A DNA stretch of 64,000 nucleotides from Rotaria sp. Silwood1 (GCA_905250075.1 CAJNOP010000021.1:1-64000); one strand, 5' to 3'. Positions 25,861 to 39,556 are shown, numbered from the stretch's first letter. Numbers and translations: made by a program. The notes: generated from the sequence alone by a model not told the origin.

Positions 25861-25935
25861 GAAGGATATAGAGTAGAACTGTTGACATACGATCGAAGAC
25901 CATATGTCAATGACGTCTCGTTATAACAAGTGGCG
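25861..25935. repeat. Dispersed repeat family A, block 2 copy
   Basis: GAAGGATATAGAGTAGAACT followed by GTTGACATACGA and TGACGTCTCGTTATAA matches the middle of the 5278-5545 copy. Confidence 0.5.
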
Positions 25936-26684
25936 CAGATTAAATGGGACAATATCATTTTTCTCTTTCGGGTCATTCCGACACACTTTCGGAAAGTCAT
26001 TCGGTAGAGAATTTCGTTCTCTTTGCTTCTACAATCTTTCCAAGGCTGCTAGTGCTATTTGGTCATAAAAAAAAAACTTGGAACTAATATCTACTGATAT
26101 TTTTCTACACGTACCGAGAGAGAATGTTTTCCCGAGTGAGACTTAGTGTATGAAGTAGTCATTCTCAAGCTGTCTATTGTAGAATTTAATTTCAAAAATA
26201 TGTTGTGATTGCTAAGCTGACGAGTACAAACGATTAGATCGTATCGAAATAAAAAAGAAAAACAACAATCATATAATCGTGTCAAACAAGTACTTTTTTC
26301 CAGTTTTTACGTCATGATTATTCTCGTAAATATTTCTTCTGAAATTCCGAAACATCTATCAAAAGATACAGAATTTTGTAGAAAAATTTGATGACATACT
26401 TGTCATTTCAGAAAAGTGTTGTTGAAAAAAAAAAGATTTGTATCATTTTCTCCGTGTTCTTTTCGACTGTCGTAATTAGACGACTAAGTGCTAATATTTT
26501 GAATTTTATTCCAACAAAGAAGAAAAAAATTATTTGAAAAATAAATTCAATAGTTTAATAAAGCAAAAAATTCTCTATGGAATGACTTTCTAAGCGTGTA
26601 TCAACATGATTCAAAAAAGAAAATAATATTGTGCCATGTAATGTGCGTAATTGGTTAACATATGCATTATCTCTTTATTAAATT

Positions 26685-26830
26685 TTTCCAGGATTAAATA
26701 AAAGGATGATAAAGACATATGTCCCACGATAGATAGAATAAAACAATCTTCTTGTATTTAACAAGAGCATCTACGTTGTGTTTTACATTTTAATCCTACA
26801 AAGACTATGCTAACAGCTTTTCTAGTTTAC
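26685..26830. repeat. Dispersed repeat family A, block 3 copy
   Basis: GGATTAAATAAAAGGATGAT then AAAGACATATG, ATAGATAGA and TTTTACATTTTAATCC lie in the same order and spacing as in the 5421-5545 part of the longest copy. Confidence 0.6.
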
Positions 26831-27452
26831 TTTCCTATTTGTTGTTAAACATTGATCTAACATGAAACCATCTGCTTTACTGTAGTCCTGTCTATTTGAT
26901 AATTATGATAATAAGGAAACTTTGTTTTTAATCAACATCAGGCAATGTACTTGTTTTTTTTAATGGGAATTTTATCAAATTCGTTCCTTATGTCTGATGT
27001 TCTTTTTTTCTATAAATGCTTGGAAAATAGGAAAACATGATGGACTTTCAAGAATTTTTCTATACTATATCTGTTCTTGATATATAGGATCTTCGTCTTC
27101 TGCTTCATTTGCTAAGATTAATAAACAAGAAACTCTTCTCACTTGAATCGTATAACCAACTTTTGTATGGAATTATTTAATGTCTGAAAATTTTCGAAAT
27201 TAATTTGGATATGTTTTCACTAGAAAGAAACTCTTGACACTTAAATTTTATCGTCTATACTTCAATTTCTTGAGATGAAAAATCTTTATAGATTTATGTC
27301 AATCATCTTGCTTTACTTTAAAAAAAATTGTTTGCACAGTCCGTTTGAAGTTACAATATGGAACTTATATGTCTTCTTTAGCTTCATTACACTCAAACAA
27401 AATAAGAAAAACAAAGAATCTCTAACAGACGATAATTGCTTTCGAACATAGA

Positions 27453-27486
27453 TTTTTTTTTCTTTTTCTTTTTCTTTTTCTTTTTG
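27453..27486. repeat. (TTTTTC)n microsatellite
   Basis: A T-run is followed by about four CTTTTT units. It is simple sequence without further structure. Confidence 0.8.
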
Positions 27487-28237
27487 CTACTGCTCTTTTT
27501 TTTTTTTTATTTATCTTATCGCTATTCTTCTTTGATTCCATTTTTCATAATTTTTTTATGATTGATTGAGCGGACAAATAAATCTGTCATGTATATTCTT
27601 TTTTTTATTAACAAAAAGCTTTCAACAAGCTTATATATATATATCTTGATAGACTAAAAAGACACTCATATTGATTATTTTTTAAAAATAAAAACTTGAT
27701 CAGTTTATACGTTTGTATTGGCCATGTGACAACTGTCAATACATTATCAATCATCGTCCTTGATACTTGTGATGTAATCTTTCACGTGAACAAGAAAAAT
27801 ACTGTGTTATTTCGAACATTAAAAAATATATTCTAGCTATTTAGAGTGAGACTTTGAAATATTCTAAAACTGTATAAACCTTATTGTTGATGTCGCTTAA
27901 TGCTTTTGTCTTTTGCCCAGGTATAGATAGAAAACAATTTTTCTATTGGTTGTCCTTGGCTACTATGAAAATATACTTAATAACCTGTAGCAATGTAAAT
28001 AAGGTGCAGTAGAAAACTACCAAAATGTTTATTTTAAACTTACACTCAAAATTTTATTCGAAAAATGTATCGTGAACTTTACAAAACAGTCAAATCAATA
28101 GTGGAAACTTTGCTATGAATGTAAATGAATTCTATTTTAGTCCTTCTCTTGAAAGTCAGTATTGTTTTTTTGTTTACTCAAAAATATTTTTGTGTAGCCA
28201 GGTTTTTGAGGTCGTTTTTAGTTTTTTGGTAGACAGA

Positions 28238-28257
28238 ATATATATATATATATATAA
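28238..28257. repeat. (TA)n microsatellite
   Basis: About ten TA units in non-coding DNA. Confidence 0.85.
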
Positions 28258-30546
28258 TAAACAAACTTTCTAAAATAATGGATACATTTAAATATAAAGA
28301 TTTTCGAACTTTTACATAACAATGTATATGAAGATAACGAGAAACGTACTGATAATGAGATGATTCATGTTGGAATTTAAATATTTTATCTTATTCGAAT
28401 ATCATACTAGAATATTTGAGTTTTCAACGCATGCAACTTATTAATGATAGATACTATTTAGGCATGATAAGAAAATCTATGGAAATTGAATGATTCAAAA
28501 ATTGGTGGATGTGCATTTCATAATCATTCTTATCAACTGCAACTATCTTCATTAATTTTTAACTAAGAAAAATTATTATATGACTCTTGTTGAAATTCAG
28601 TCAGATTTAAGATAACAATATATCAATAACAAATTTGTACTTTAAAATTAGATTCGTATTCTTTATTGATACAATAAAATCAGATCTACGATTCAAATAA
28701 TGAGTAGATAGATTGAAAATCTTTCTTGAAATATTGTCTAGTTAGGATTATTATTATTTGAGTGTGTTACTTCAGATACTAATAAAATTCTTTGCTACAA
28801 CACGGTTTTGAAGATTTAGAAGGCGATTTTCTACAGTTTTAAAAACCTAAAAACAACTTTCACTCTAGTCTTTTACAATTTTCAATTAAAAATTCTGAAA
28901 AAGAGAGACATCTTGATATAAATCTACTAATTAAAGTTCTGAGTTGATGAAAAATTATTTTATTAAATAGAGTCTTCTATTATATCCGATGCATCATTTT
29001 TCCATGCGTGTCTCCCATTATGAAGAGTCGTCTAATCACTATAGGAAATTAAAACTGATAGATTTATAACGGATGAATTATTTTCAATCACAGTTTTAAA
29101 TCGTGAGCCTTATTTAGAACAGATTTCGCTATAATAATTTAATCAATAAAAATTTTTAACATTGCATGCGATTTAAACTACGCAATTAAAATTGTTAGTT
29201 TTATCCACGCTCATTAATAAGATACGTTTACACCACAAATCAACGCACTATCATATGCTTGTCTCTCATGTAGCAAGCGTTTCTTTGTGTCCTTGACTTA
29301 TAAGAAGATAATGAACGCATTTTCTCTTCTCTTAATCTGCTCTTCCTTTTGGTCCTGCGGCCTTACTTTCTTTACTTCTTTCATTTCTCCTTTCCATTCG
29401 TCAATATATTAGGCAGGAAAAGCGAGAATAATAAAAGTATTAATATAAATAATCATGTATGCATGAGAGTGAAAAGAGAAAAATCTTGTGGCGTAATTTC
29501 ATCTTGAAATAAAATAAATATAATCATACTGACTAAGAGCATTATTTAAATTTCATTTCAACCTAGACTGATACTGATTACTTTTTTAAAAGAATAATAA
29601 TTCCGCCAGAATAATTTCAATACTTAAATATTGTCCACAATTACTCATATTTTTCAAGATTATCATTGATCATCGAGCGAAAAAAAAAATATTATATACA
29701 CAATTGCACTCGATACAAACGAACGAGAAAACATTTGTCTACAGATGAATATATAAAATAATGCTTCGAGAAAAATTCATAAATGGTGACTTTCTGAAGC
29801 GAGGGTATTGCAAATACATCTGATCTTTCATTAATTTTATCGAACATATCAATCAAATAAAACTGATTACGATTTTAGTTTTACCTAATTTACTTAAAAG
29901 TTTAATTAAGTTAAAATAGTTGATAACTATAACTGTTTTAACTTTTGAACATTTTTTTTTTGGACAACTATTCAATTTTTTGAAGAAAACAATTTCAATT
30001 CCCGATACATTCATAGATAATCTTTAGATTCCTACGTTCATTTTTCTACATTGAGTCTCATCGGAACAAAAATGAAAATAGACCTTGAATAAGCACAATA
30101 AACTTACATATTATCGACAATATTGTGAATAATGTCGTTCTTCTGTTGAAATACGCTTTTGTTAGCTATAGTTTTGACTTACACGCCGGGCGTGCAAGCG
30201 AAGAAATAAATAAAAGTTCTGAAAAGGAAAAAATATTATTATGAATAATCAACTTTTATATACTATAGTATACAACGAGTGCATGCGCATTTACTCAGGT
30301 GAAACAATATAACCTACGTATATGTTCATGGGGTATGACTGTATGTTATAGAAGGATAAATTAATCGTAATTGTTTAATAAGTGTCCACAGTGCATCCAA
30401 ATAAAATTTCTATAGAACGCATATATGTATATTGATTTTACCATTTTTCTTGCTTCCTTACTGTCGTTGTTTTTTTCTAACCGTTGTACTATATGGAATA
30501 GCTTATTCATCCAACGCTGCATTTATACTAGTAGCGTGAGAGTGCT

Positions 30547-30548
<2 letters not shown>

Positions 30549-30582
<34 letters not shown>
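30549..30582. repeat. Homopolymer of 34 T
   Basis: An uninterrupted run of T flanked by CTTC and AGCAAGAG. It could be the poly(A) end of an inserted retrocopy in reverse orientation, but no recognisable adjacent body is visible. Confidence 0.85.
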
Positions 30583-30584
<2 letters not shown>

Positions 30585-31509
30585 CAAGAGAGGAGGAAAA
30601 GAAAAAGCGCCATTTCAAATTTATACACTTATGATAATTGTACCTATCGTTTATTCAATTATTTTCATGTGAAACTAAAAATAGAAAAATGAATGCTAAC
30701 ATGATGAAGTTTAAAGAAAATTTATTATGCTAAATTTAATGAAAATAAGTATATATAAGATAGCTTCAGTTTTATAATATCTATCTAAAAATGTAGAAAT
30801 AATTATTAATTATTCGTTTTCAGACGACTCTACTTCTTCTTCTCGATCAAGTGAAATTTTATTTAAAACGTTTTTTTTTTGCTCCAATAAATATCATATA
30901 ATGAAATAGAGCATGCTAATTATAAACATCATCGATGCATGTAATATAAAACCTTTGACTTTTTCCTTATCTATTTACGATTTGTTACAAATATACTAAT
31001 AGCTACTAGTAAATCTATAATGAAAAAAATGAGATAGACACCAATATTTCTCTAGAACAACCAGAATAAGTACACTATACATTTTTAACTTATTATTATT
31101 ATTATTATCATCATGTTGCATGATTTGTTCCTTATAGATTTTCTTTAGAAATTTCAAACATCAATTATCACACAGACTATTGTTTTTAATATGATATTTC
31201 GATTAAAAGAAAAGAATTTTTGTTATAACAAATGACTATTTTAATAACAGATTATTGAATACTTGACAAACTAAATGAATCTCAAGTCGTTGAAAGTATT
31301 TTGAAAATCGCCTATAACGAAAAAACCTATCAGTTGATTATTTATAAAAATACAACTTATTTATTATATTGCTCGATATTGCAATCGACTATCTGTCGAA
31401 TATAATAAAATTAGATTTTTTTTATTATTCCTTGCAGTCAAATGAAAAATACAGCTGCGATAACATATTTTGGAAAGTCGGTATCTTTCAGATGTTGGAT
31501 GCAAATATT

Positions 31510-32290
31510 TTCTTCTGATAGGCAAAGTACTTTTCCATTCTTCCATAAAAATGCAACTATAGGGGCCATTCGATACATCTCATCAGCAGCTAACAAACGG
31601 TACAATTTGTCTTTTTTGACATATATTTCTGTTCAATAGAAAAACGAGAGTACTTAATGGTCGTTCTCCTCTTTTGGATCACTTGTCGTTCTTCGCGAGA
31701 GTACAAATTGTCGTGCTCAAATTTTTACCGTGACTAGATTATTGGAAATGATAAGGCTCATGCTGGAGGAAAAAATATTTACAGCAGATCTTCAATCGTT
31801 TTTTTTTCAAGGACTCTTCAAAAACCATCGGTCCTCTTTACGACCTCAATTTTAATTTGTCTGATCGGACTCGAATTTTTTTTTTGTGAAGGCACATGTG
31901 AGACTTTGTTTCACTTACTTTCGGAAAAAATTTCAGTTCCATCGAACAAAGGAAGACCGGAGTTGTAAACAGGTCCGATGATTTTTGAAAATTTCTTCAA
32001 ATATCTCTGGAGGTCTGCTTTAAAAAAATTCTTCCTCAAACATTGATCTCAATAATTAACTGTGGTAATAATATGAGGTCCGACAGATTATACTTTCACG
32101 GAGAATTTTAATGAATCGAAAAAAGAGGATAACCATTAAGTGCTTTTATTTTTCTATTGAACTGAAAGCTATATCAAAAAACAATTAATACAATGTTGAA
32201 GGTACCGATGCAATGCGTCGAATAAGTCCTATCGTTGCATATCTATCCTAAAGCAAAAAAAGTATAGTAACAACCAGAAGGTTGAGTCTC
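31510..32290. mobile_element. Fold-back / long-TIR element of about 0.7-0.8 kb
   Basis: The left arm at about 31545-31682 contains TTCTGTTCAATAGAAAAACG and ACTTAATGGTCGTTCTCCTC. The reverse complement of the right arm (about 32108-32255) contains TTCAGTTCAATAGAAAAATA and ACTTAATGGTTATCCTC. The outer portions also pair: the left arm reversed reads TCGAATGGCCCCTATAGTTG and the right arm reads TCGAATAAGTCCTATCGTTG. Arms are about 140 bp, weakening outward, and the interior of ~425 bp has no coding potential. Confidence 0.65.
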
Positions 32291-32826
32291 TGAATGTTTT
32301 TAATAAAATAATATTTATTTTAATCAACTCAATCTGAACAAGTTATATCAGCAAAGATCGAACGATGCATTTGTCATTCTTTTTCTTATTCATACATTCA
32401 AAATCTGTTAAAGAAATAAACATTTTCTCATGATTCTGCACTATCACAGTTTCGATCAATAGCATAAACGACAGTCATTTTTTTTTTCTTATCCGGAAAC
32501 ATTATCTCGATCGTCAATCGTATTCACAAAGCTTTTGATTGCTAAATATCTCTATGGGATACAATATGCGATCAATGTTGATGATGTATCTATTTTTCTT
32601 GATTTATTTCTCGACTTTGAATAATAGGAGCACATGTAACTACAAGCAAAAATTTATGTTAAAGCATATTTCTAGATGATTAATATAAAGTGAACGAAAA
32701 CATATCTAATTGACAAAAAGCACAATACAACATCGAAAAAAAAAAAAAGAAAACAGAAAAAAAAAAATATATTTTTTCTTATTTCAAATCGAGAATATGT
32801 TTACGTGGATTGATTAACTTTTTGGT

Positions 32827-34450
32827 TTAACGATTGTTGCTTTTCTTATCTTTCTTTTGCGACTAAAATAAAAATAAAATTAATTAATAAAATGGACGTG
32901 AAGAAGAAAATTTAAAAAACATACATTTTTAAGTAAAATAATAAGAATGCGAACGAATAAATCGACCATATCAATAAATAAGAGAAGTGCATGTCTAAAA
33001 ATAAAATATTTTTAATATATCATATATATATTAATGTTCTATTAAAGTTCAAGATTGTATATTTTCTTTTCTTGCCGGTTAATTTCTTACTAATAGCAAT
33101 TTAATGTTAAATTGATTATTGACATTATATTTGTAATAAACGATACTGTTTTTCAGGAATGACTCGATTTCAATCTTGAAAGTTTTTCTTCGCAGACTTT
33201 CAGCATTTTATTCGTTCTTTTGCTTACCAATCCTCAAAAAACCGCTCGATCTCTTTTTTCATCTTTAGAATTTGAGAAAAAAATGCAGACTATTATATTT
33301 ACAAATATTTACTCAAATGTGAAATAGTTTTCAAATAGCTCACAAACAGAGACGTGGTAAACTAAACATTATACTTCAAATATTTTATGCTTCATGCGAA
33401 TCATCTTATAAATAATAACTAAATCGAGAGAGAAGACTGAAAAAAGTGCTAGCTGTTGATTAAACCAATAATAAAAACGAGTAATGCAGAGTCTTTTAAC
33501 ATGTGATTCAAATAAATGCTTATAAGTTTTCAAAAGATCGGAACCAAAAACACTCAATCTCATACATTTTCAATACTTCTAGGCACTTACTTGACATAAT
33601 TCATATCTCCATTATTAGCTCGTTCAACAATTAATTGCGTATCATATAAAATATATCCACAAGCAAGAGCTAAGCCAAGGTATAAATTAACCTAAATCAA
33701 AAGATGAAAAAAAAACAATCGTTATAATAACACTGAAATGTTTTTTTTTCTGATTTACATTGAAAATAAGTTGCGAACGTCCAAATATATTCATCAAACT
33801 AAGGAAAAGCATAATAGATGTGCCTGTACCCAGTAAACCTGAATATTTCAATATATGTATATCAGAATATATTCTATTATTATTATTATTATTCTTACCT
33901 CCTAGATATAGATAAGTTCGACTTTTTGTAAATAAAGCACTAAGTGTAAAACAAACAAATATAATTGTTGTCAATAAAAATGCTGTTACGATAATTTGCG
34001 GGTCGACATGAATGGCCAAATTGATCAATGGACTTAAATAAATACCCGTAAATAAAGCTGTAGCAGACATTAATCCAAAACATTTCATTTGTGTACGACC
34101 ATTAAAATCAAGTGAAAAAAGCCAAATACTTGTTATTATTGATGCAAACATTGCCAAACGAGGATAATTGAGCCAACCTGTCATGGATAAATAAATACCC
34201 AATGTAGCACATAAAGTTGCACCCAATAAACAAGTATAGACATTTTTCAAATGATTTTGAACCCGTGGTTGTCTGAATAAGATAAAATAAGATTAGTTTA
34301 GCAAAGCAAAACGAAAAATAAATTTCATACTTACAAAGTTGAAAAATCAAAAAGTGCTTTCAAATTAAATTTATTTGATGTATTTGGTTTACCATCAGGG
34401 CGATATTGATTACTATTACCGAAGAAAGGAAATGAACTTGTTTGCGACAT
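32827..34450 (-). CDS. TMBIM6: Bax inhibitor-1 family membrane protein (TMBIM6-like)
   Basis: ER multi-pass protein that modulates ER Ca2+ leak and protects against stress-induced death. Six exons: 34450-34335, 34272-33899, 33838-33759, 33691-33591, 32994-32925, 32862-32827, giving 258 residues with all phases agreeing; family members are about 237. A soluble N terminus (MSQTSSFPFFGNSNQYRPDG) leads to KALFDFSTLQPRVQNHLKNV, matching the TMBIM6 start. Six to seven hydrophobic helices follow, including GWLNYPRLAMFASIITSIWL and PQIIVTAFLLTTIIFVCFTL. The late conserved segment LYLGLALACGYILYDTQLIV carries the acidic residue of the half-helix region, followed by LLFIDMVDLFVRILIILLKN. The C terminus is a short basic tail, KSQKKDKKSNNR, typical of the family. 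The intron after exon 2 holds an ATT/AAT triplet run. The length fits TMBIM6 rather than the longer Lifeguard-type members. Confidence 0.9.
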
Positions 34451-35847
34451 TTTTTTTGTCGAAGTATCGATTAAAAAATCTAGAAAAAAAGATTTTTCCG
34501 AAGATTATTTCTTAATCATTCATGGAACGGAAAGTCTGACAATTCTATAGTTTCATTAGGTGATAGTATCATATGTTTGTTCGCACTATCACTAGTATTT
34601 CAACAGTAGATTACCGATTGAGGGACAACTACCATCGGAATAGTGTACATCATACTGAACGGTGTTTGCTCGTTTCAAATCACATGGACAGATTGGACCG
34701 ATTAGATAGTATAGATAAGAAATTAGACATGCTTGATTTCTTTTCTGAATGTAAACTTGAAATTTCTACCTATTCTATGTGTTGTTGGTACTTTTTTTTT
34801 TTTTTACTTTAGACACAGACTTCACCTCCACATAGTGCTGCGAGGGTGTGTGAATTACACCAATAAGTATGATAATTGTGTTTAAAGTAAAAAAAACAGT
34901 GTCTTCTTATCATACGGACAAACTAATTATTCTACAGTCACTTTTTGAATATACAGGGTTGGGGCAAATGAATAAAAATATAGGGGGCGCATTCTTTGCT
35001 ATGCCACTCCGCTGTCACACCGTGGCAAATGAGTAAACTGAAATGCAGTACTTTAAATAAATAAAATGGAAGAAAAAGTGAAAAAAATATGCTGATATAT
35101 CATGTATTATAGATCGTTGATTGAATGACGCAAAAGACAACCCTTTCTTCCAATCTCATTTTTCAACGTGGAGAAAAGCAAAAAGCAAAAATAAATAATG
35201 AAATAAAGCGAACTATTTGTAGATCAGATAACCAATCTGAATACGACAAGAACAAATTAAAATTGTTTTAAAATTTCATGTAATATTGGTGGAAAAAAAT
35301 GTTTATTGTCTGGAGAATAATAGAAATTAACAATATGTCGCTACAAAAAAAAATAGATAGGTGAAGCACTGATCATTAGTGACATCTGTAAAAAAATTAA
35401 CTGCAATAAACATCTGTCACATAAGAATTAGCACAACAATGGACATAAATTCAGTTCTACATAGTCTTGGTGTTGTTTTCTTCGCTAGAAGAATATTAAA
35501 ATCAATAGAAAAAACAAGATTTCAGTTACAGCAAAAATGTAATTTTCGATTCAATGGAAAACAAAGCGAAAACTCTGTACTTCAAGGACATGCGAAAACT
35601 ATTCTCTAGAATTTCGTAGCTAGTTCAAGTGTGTCATCAACATCTATCACCGACATGTTAGTTTGAGCTCATTTTATATAAGTCTGTCTGAGAACGAATC
35701 TCAAATACTTCATCGTATTTGAAGATTTGAGTATCAGTGATATTGATAGTAGACTTGAAATAGCTCAGAAGGTGACGAAAATAGTTTTGACATATCCTTG
35801 AAGTATACTGAAGTATGGAATTTTCGTTTGCTCTTCCTTGTCATTAA
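34451..35847. other. Intergenic between BI-1 and the kinase gene
   Basis: This contains the BI-1 5' flank. A GC-richer stretch at about 34950-35035 (GGGTTGGGGCAAATGAATAA, GGGGGCGCATTCTTTGC) stands out from its surroundings and may be a transposon end. No gene is recognised; the small frames at 34573 and 35379 have no support. Confidence 0.5.
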
Positions 35848-36919
35848 TTACATCCTTGTATATGGGTGTACTTCTAATTTATATGCACTCGGTCTCAAGA
35901 CGTCATTATGTTGCAGACATCGTTGTATACAATCGACTAAATAACGATTTCTATGTGAAGGAAATGATATAGGTGTCTTTGATGCAATAACAGCCACTTT
36001 TTGTTGTTTACCAGGAATATTCATGAAGGGAGGACGACCATAGGTCATTTCATACAGAATAATGCCTGCTGACCATACATCCGATTTGAAACCAATTTTA
36101 TGAGAAAATACTTCAGGCGCCATATAATCTAAAAATGAATATGATAGTATAATAGAGTGCACAATAATATTGAAAGTATGATTAGTGTAAATACATACCA
36201 ATAGTACCAAGAACTTTTCTTCGCATAACCGACTGTGCTGGTGGATTAATCCGAAAAGCAAGACCTAGGTCGGTTACTTTAAGAACATTATTTACTAGAA
36301 TTAAATTTTCGGGCTTGATATCAGCATGAACTTTGAAATAAAAGTTTTAGAAAAAGATAAATGAATATAAAAATATATCTCTCTAGTCAATTACCAATAT
36401 TCGCATCTTTAAGATCTCTCAAGATGGTAACAATTTGTTTCCAATACATTCTTCGAAATGTATCCCTTAATGGTGCTCCTGCTAAGTATTGTCTTAAACT
36501 ACCATTTCCTAATTCCATGATCATATAACCTGTCTTTCCTTTACGCTTATATTCGTAATCAAATAAATGAACAAAATGACGTGAACGTTTACTCATATGT
36601 TTTAAAATCCGTGCTTCTTTGACAAAACTTCGAGCACGACCAGATCTTTGAGAACGAGGAAAACGTGAAAAATGAAAAACTTTAACAGCATATTGGGCAG
36701 CATTTTGATCTTCACATCGATATACAGTGGCTTGAGCACCTTTACCAAGAACATCTAAAATGCGATACAGACGACCACGAACTGAAAATATTGGTCCTGA
36801 AAAAAAAATACAAAAAAGAAAAAAGAAAGGTTATATATTTTATCGATTACATAGAAAGAGAAGCAATTTAATATACCATATGAAGCAGGACTTGGCGGTT
36901 TAGACGATTCGAGGCCCAT
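35848..36919 (-). CDS. TTK/MPS1-like protein kinase, catalytic domain only, with DLG motif
   Basis: Four exons: 36919-36877, 36796-36395, 36330-36199, 36128-35848; 285 residues, phase 1 at each junction. The kinase domain fills the protein: glycine loop LGKGAQATV (31-39), lysine in YAVKVF (K53), a helix C glutamate in FVKEARIL, catalytic loop VHADIKPEN (D152, N157), activation segment TDLGLAFRI (169-171 is DLG, not DFG), MAPEV (195-199) and SDVWSAGIILYEMTYGRPPF. Closest family resemblance is to TTK/MPS1, which has IVHSDLKPANF, a KSDVWSLGCILYYMTYG segment and a terminal HPY; here the end is LEVHPYTRM. The long TPR and localisation regions of canonical MPS1 are absent, so this is either a dedicated short kinase or a diverged paralogue. 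All catalytic lysine and aspartate residues are kept, so activity is plausible. Confidence 0.85.
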
Positions 36920-39556
36920 GTTGAATATAATTAATTATGCGGTTTATTTTGAATACTATAATGACGTGTGTTGATCGTCCTTCGTGATAGCGTTGTTATT
37001 GTCTTTAATGAAAAACAACGGACAAAAAATATTAGAAAAAAAACCTACTATATGATCACTAACATTGTACTCAATAGAAATATATTTTTGCTTTGTTTCT
37101 CTTTTTTCTTTCCTTTCTTGTTTTATTCTATCACACTTGAATGCGCAAACTTGAAAAGATATCAAGTGAGACATTGACAGGTAAAAAAACTATCAGTAGC
37201 TATTTTGTTATGTCTCGTACACAGATGGTTAAAAATAATAACTTATTTCTCGTAATATTTAGCTTGGATCATTTATCAGTCAGTAGAGAAAAAAAATGAA
37301 GGTTGCAAGTCACGCTTGATATGTACAAAAAATCGAAATAGAAAAGAAGGACTAGCAAAAAAAGATACGAGTTATTTTCGATAATTATCTATATATATAG
37401 TAATTCATTTATCATTGACAAAACTCAGATATAAATTCTAACCATTTGTTTACAAATGAACTGCATAATTTTTTTCATCAGTCTTAACCATTCAATTTAC
37501 ACTTTTTGTAATCGATCATAAACATATGGAAGAATTATTTGAAACTTTTTATAAAATATTTAGTTAATGAAAACAACATTAATACGGGAAATCATTCAAT
37601 GTGTATATGAATATGTACTTGAAAACCTTGATAGTTTAATTCTTTATATTCTGACAGTAATCCAGTAGAGTTGATGTTTAGTCAGCCATGAGAATAGCTT
37701 ATGCAGGTGCTACTTATGACATTGGTATGATTAAATTTGTGAAAAGCTCTTTCAGTCTGGAGATGCAGAATGTCCTATAAATGATCCATTTGTATTGAAT
37801 GGCATCATAATTACGTTTATTGTTGATTTGATTGTTTTTCATAGTTATTTTATCTGTTTAAAGTTAAATGTCTACTTATCATGAATTATTTTTTTAATGA
37901 GTCGTTTCTGGAAAAGATGAAATACTTGCAAAGGTAAATATTTTCGGATTGATATAAAGTCTTTCATTTCTAGGATCATGTCGGTATCGTTAGTCTTCAT
38001 CTTCTTTTCTTTCATATGGATTCATTGATTCCGATTCGAAATGACTTATTCATATTGTTAAAGTCTTTTGCTTTTGTGAGGTTGTTCAAACGGAATTTCA
38101 TGTAAAAGAATGAATGTCAAGAAATAATGAATACCAGATCTGGAAATAAAGGAATAATGATTAAAAATGACACTGAAAAGAATGGCTATCAAACACGGAA
38201 CACAATTGTTTTGATGAAGAAACTCTAAAAAACATATTTCATGTTCGTATCAACCTCATCTTTCTGCTGTAAAAATGCTAATGATCGTCATACTGATCAT
38301 TGCTTATATTCATCATTTTCAAAGAGATCTAGTTCGCACTACCTTAAGAAAGAAAATTATTTCTGTTGATTTGATGTAAAACATAAGGAATTTTCTGAAA
38401 TTAACAGTGAAAAATTGCTCTAATGCTCACTATTTAGTATTGTTGAGCCCTATTTTTCGATGCACTTTAATTTAATATAAAATTTGTTGCTGATTTTATT
38501 TGAAACGACAGTGTTACCTCCTGATAATAAGTTATTTCAGGCATCCTTTAGTTTCAATAAAATGTTTAAGCATGAAAATCGTGTTATGTACAAGTTCATA
38601 TGGAAAAAGAAATAATTATAGAAGAAACATTTTCGATGTTAATCACTAGGAATGGATTAAAAATGACCCAAGTTGCCATGTAAAATGCTGCTCTTACATC
38701 TTTATTCAAGAAATATTTATAAACTAGTCTGCTAATAGATGACATCCGTGGTACTATATATATATATCAACCTAAAACACTATTTTCTAAGTCATAAATC
38801 TTACCAGGAAAGTCTCCTAGTTCATTAGTGACTTTTGACTCGGAACAATTTGTATCATGTTGACACAATTGATTTTTGAATATCTAAAAGAGAGCTGATG
38901 ACCTTAGCTAATTACTGTCAAGATGCTGCACTTTTACAGTAGTTTTTAAATGAATGCCGTGGTCTCTATCAGGGAAACTGATTGTTCGAATTTTCCTTGA
39001 CACTTTACATAGACACAGTCTGTGCTGAAAACATAGGCGGCGGAAGCTGGAGGCTGAGTGAGGCATGAGCCTCACCCAAATTTGGTGTCTGAAGGCTCAG
39101 CCTTACCCAAATTATGAATACGATATTTTTTTGCACGATGGTTTAGACTTATCAAATGAATATTATTTCAGTGCGAAGATCCGAACTTCTAATATATCTA
39201 TTTATATGTTGTGATCCTAGTAATAAAGCCTACTATCTATGCCGTCATAATTCGTCACAACATCTTTGTTTTATTCACATAGAGTGTTGTACAAACCAAA
39301 ACGATTATAGATTAATGCAGTCAATGTCAGAACTATTTGTATTCAAGCGTTTATCCTCATCTTCGTGATGTATCACTCATTTCTCTATATTGAGTGAAAG
39401 CACAGTCCTAACAGAGTGTGGGTGTGGACACAGGGGAAATAACAGATTTCGGGATTCCTGGGTTCCATATGATTCCGAGGAACTCCAAGATATTTTCAAG
39501 ATCTAAAAAACGGTAGAATTATTTGGGAATCCTTCAGTCTCTTTTACCATACGAAC

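Larger units (their letters stand above)
24499..32826. other. Gene desert of 8.3 kb
   Basis: No gene is recognised. The stretch holds two repeat-A copies (25861-25935, 26685-26830), a (TTTTTC)n tract (27453-27486), a (TA)n tract (28238-28257), a 34-T homopolymer (30549-30582) and a fold-back element (about 31510-32290). The remainder is AT-rich and non-coding by eye. Confidence 0.6.

Noticed and set aside
30549..30582. T-homopolymer as the tail of a retrogene
   Set aside because: No coding body or target-site duplication is visible next to it.
37688..37790. Short plus-strand frame MRIAYAGATYDIGMIKFVKS
   Set aside because: Protein-like start, but it stops after 33 codons with no splice sites that extend it.
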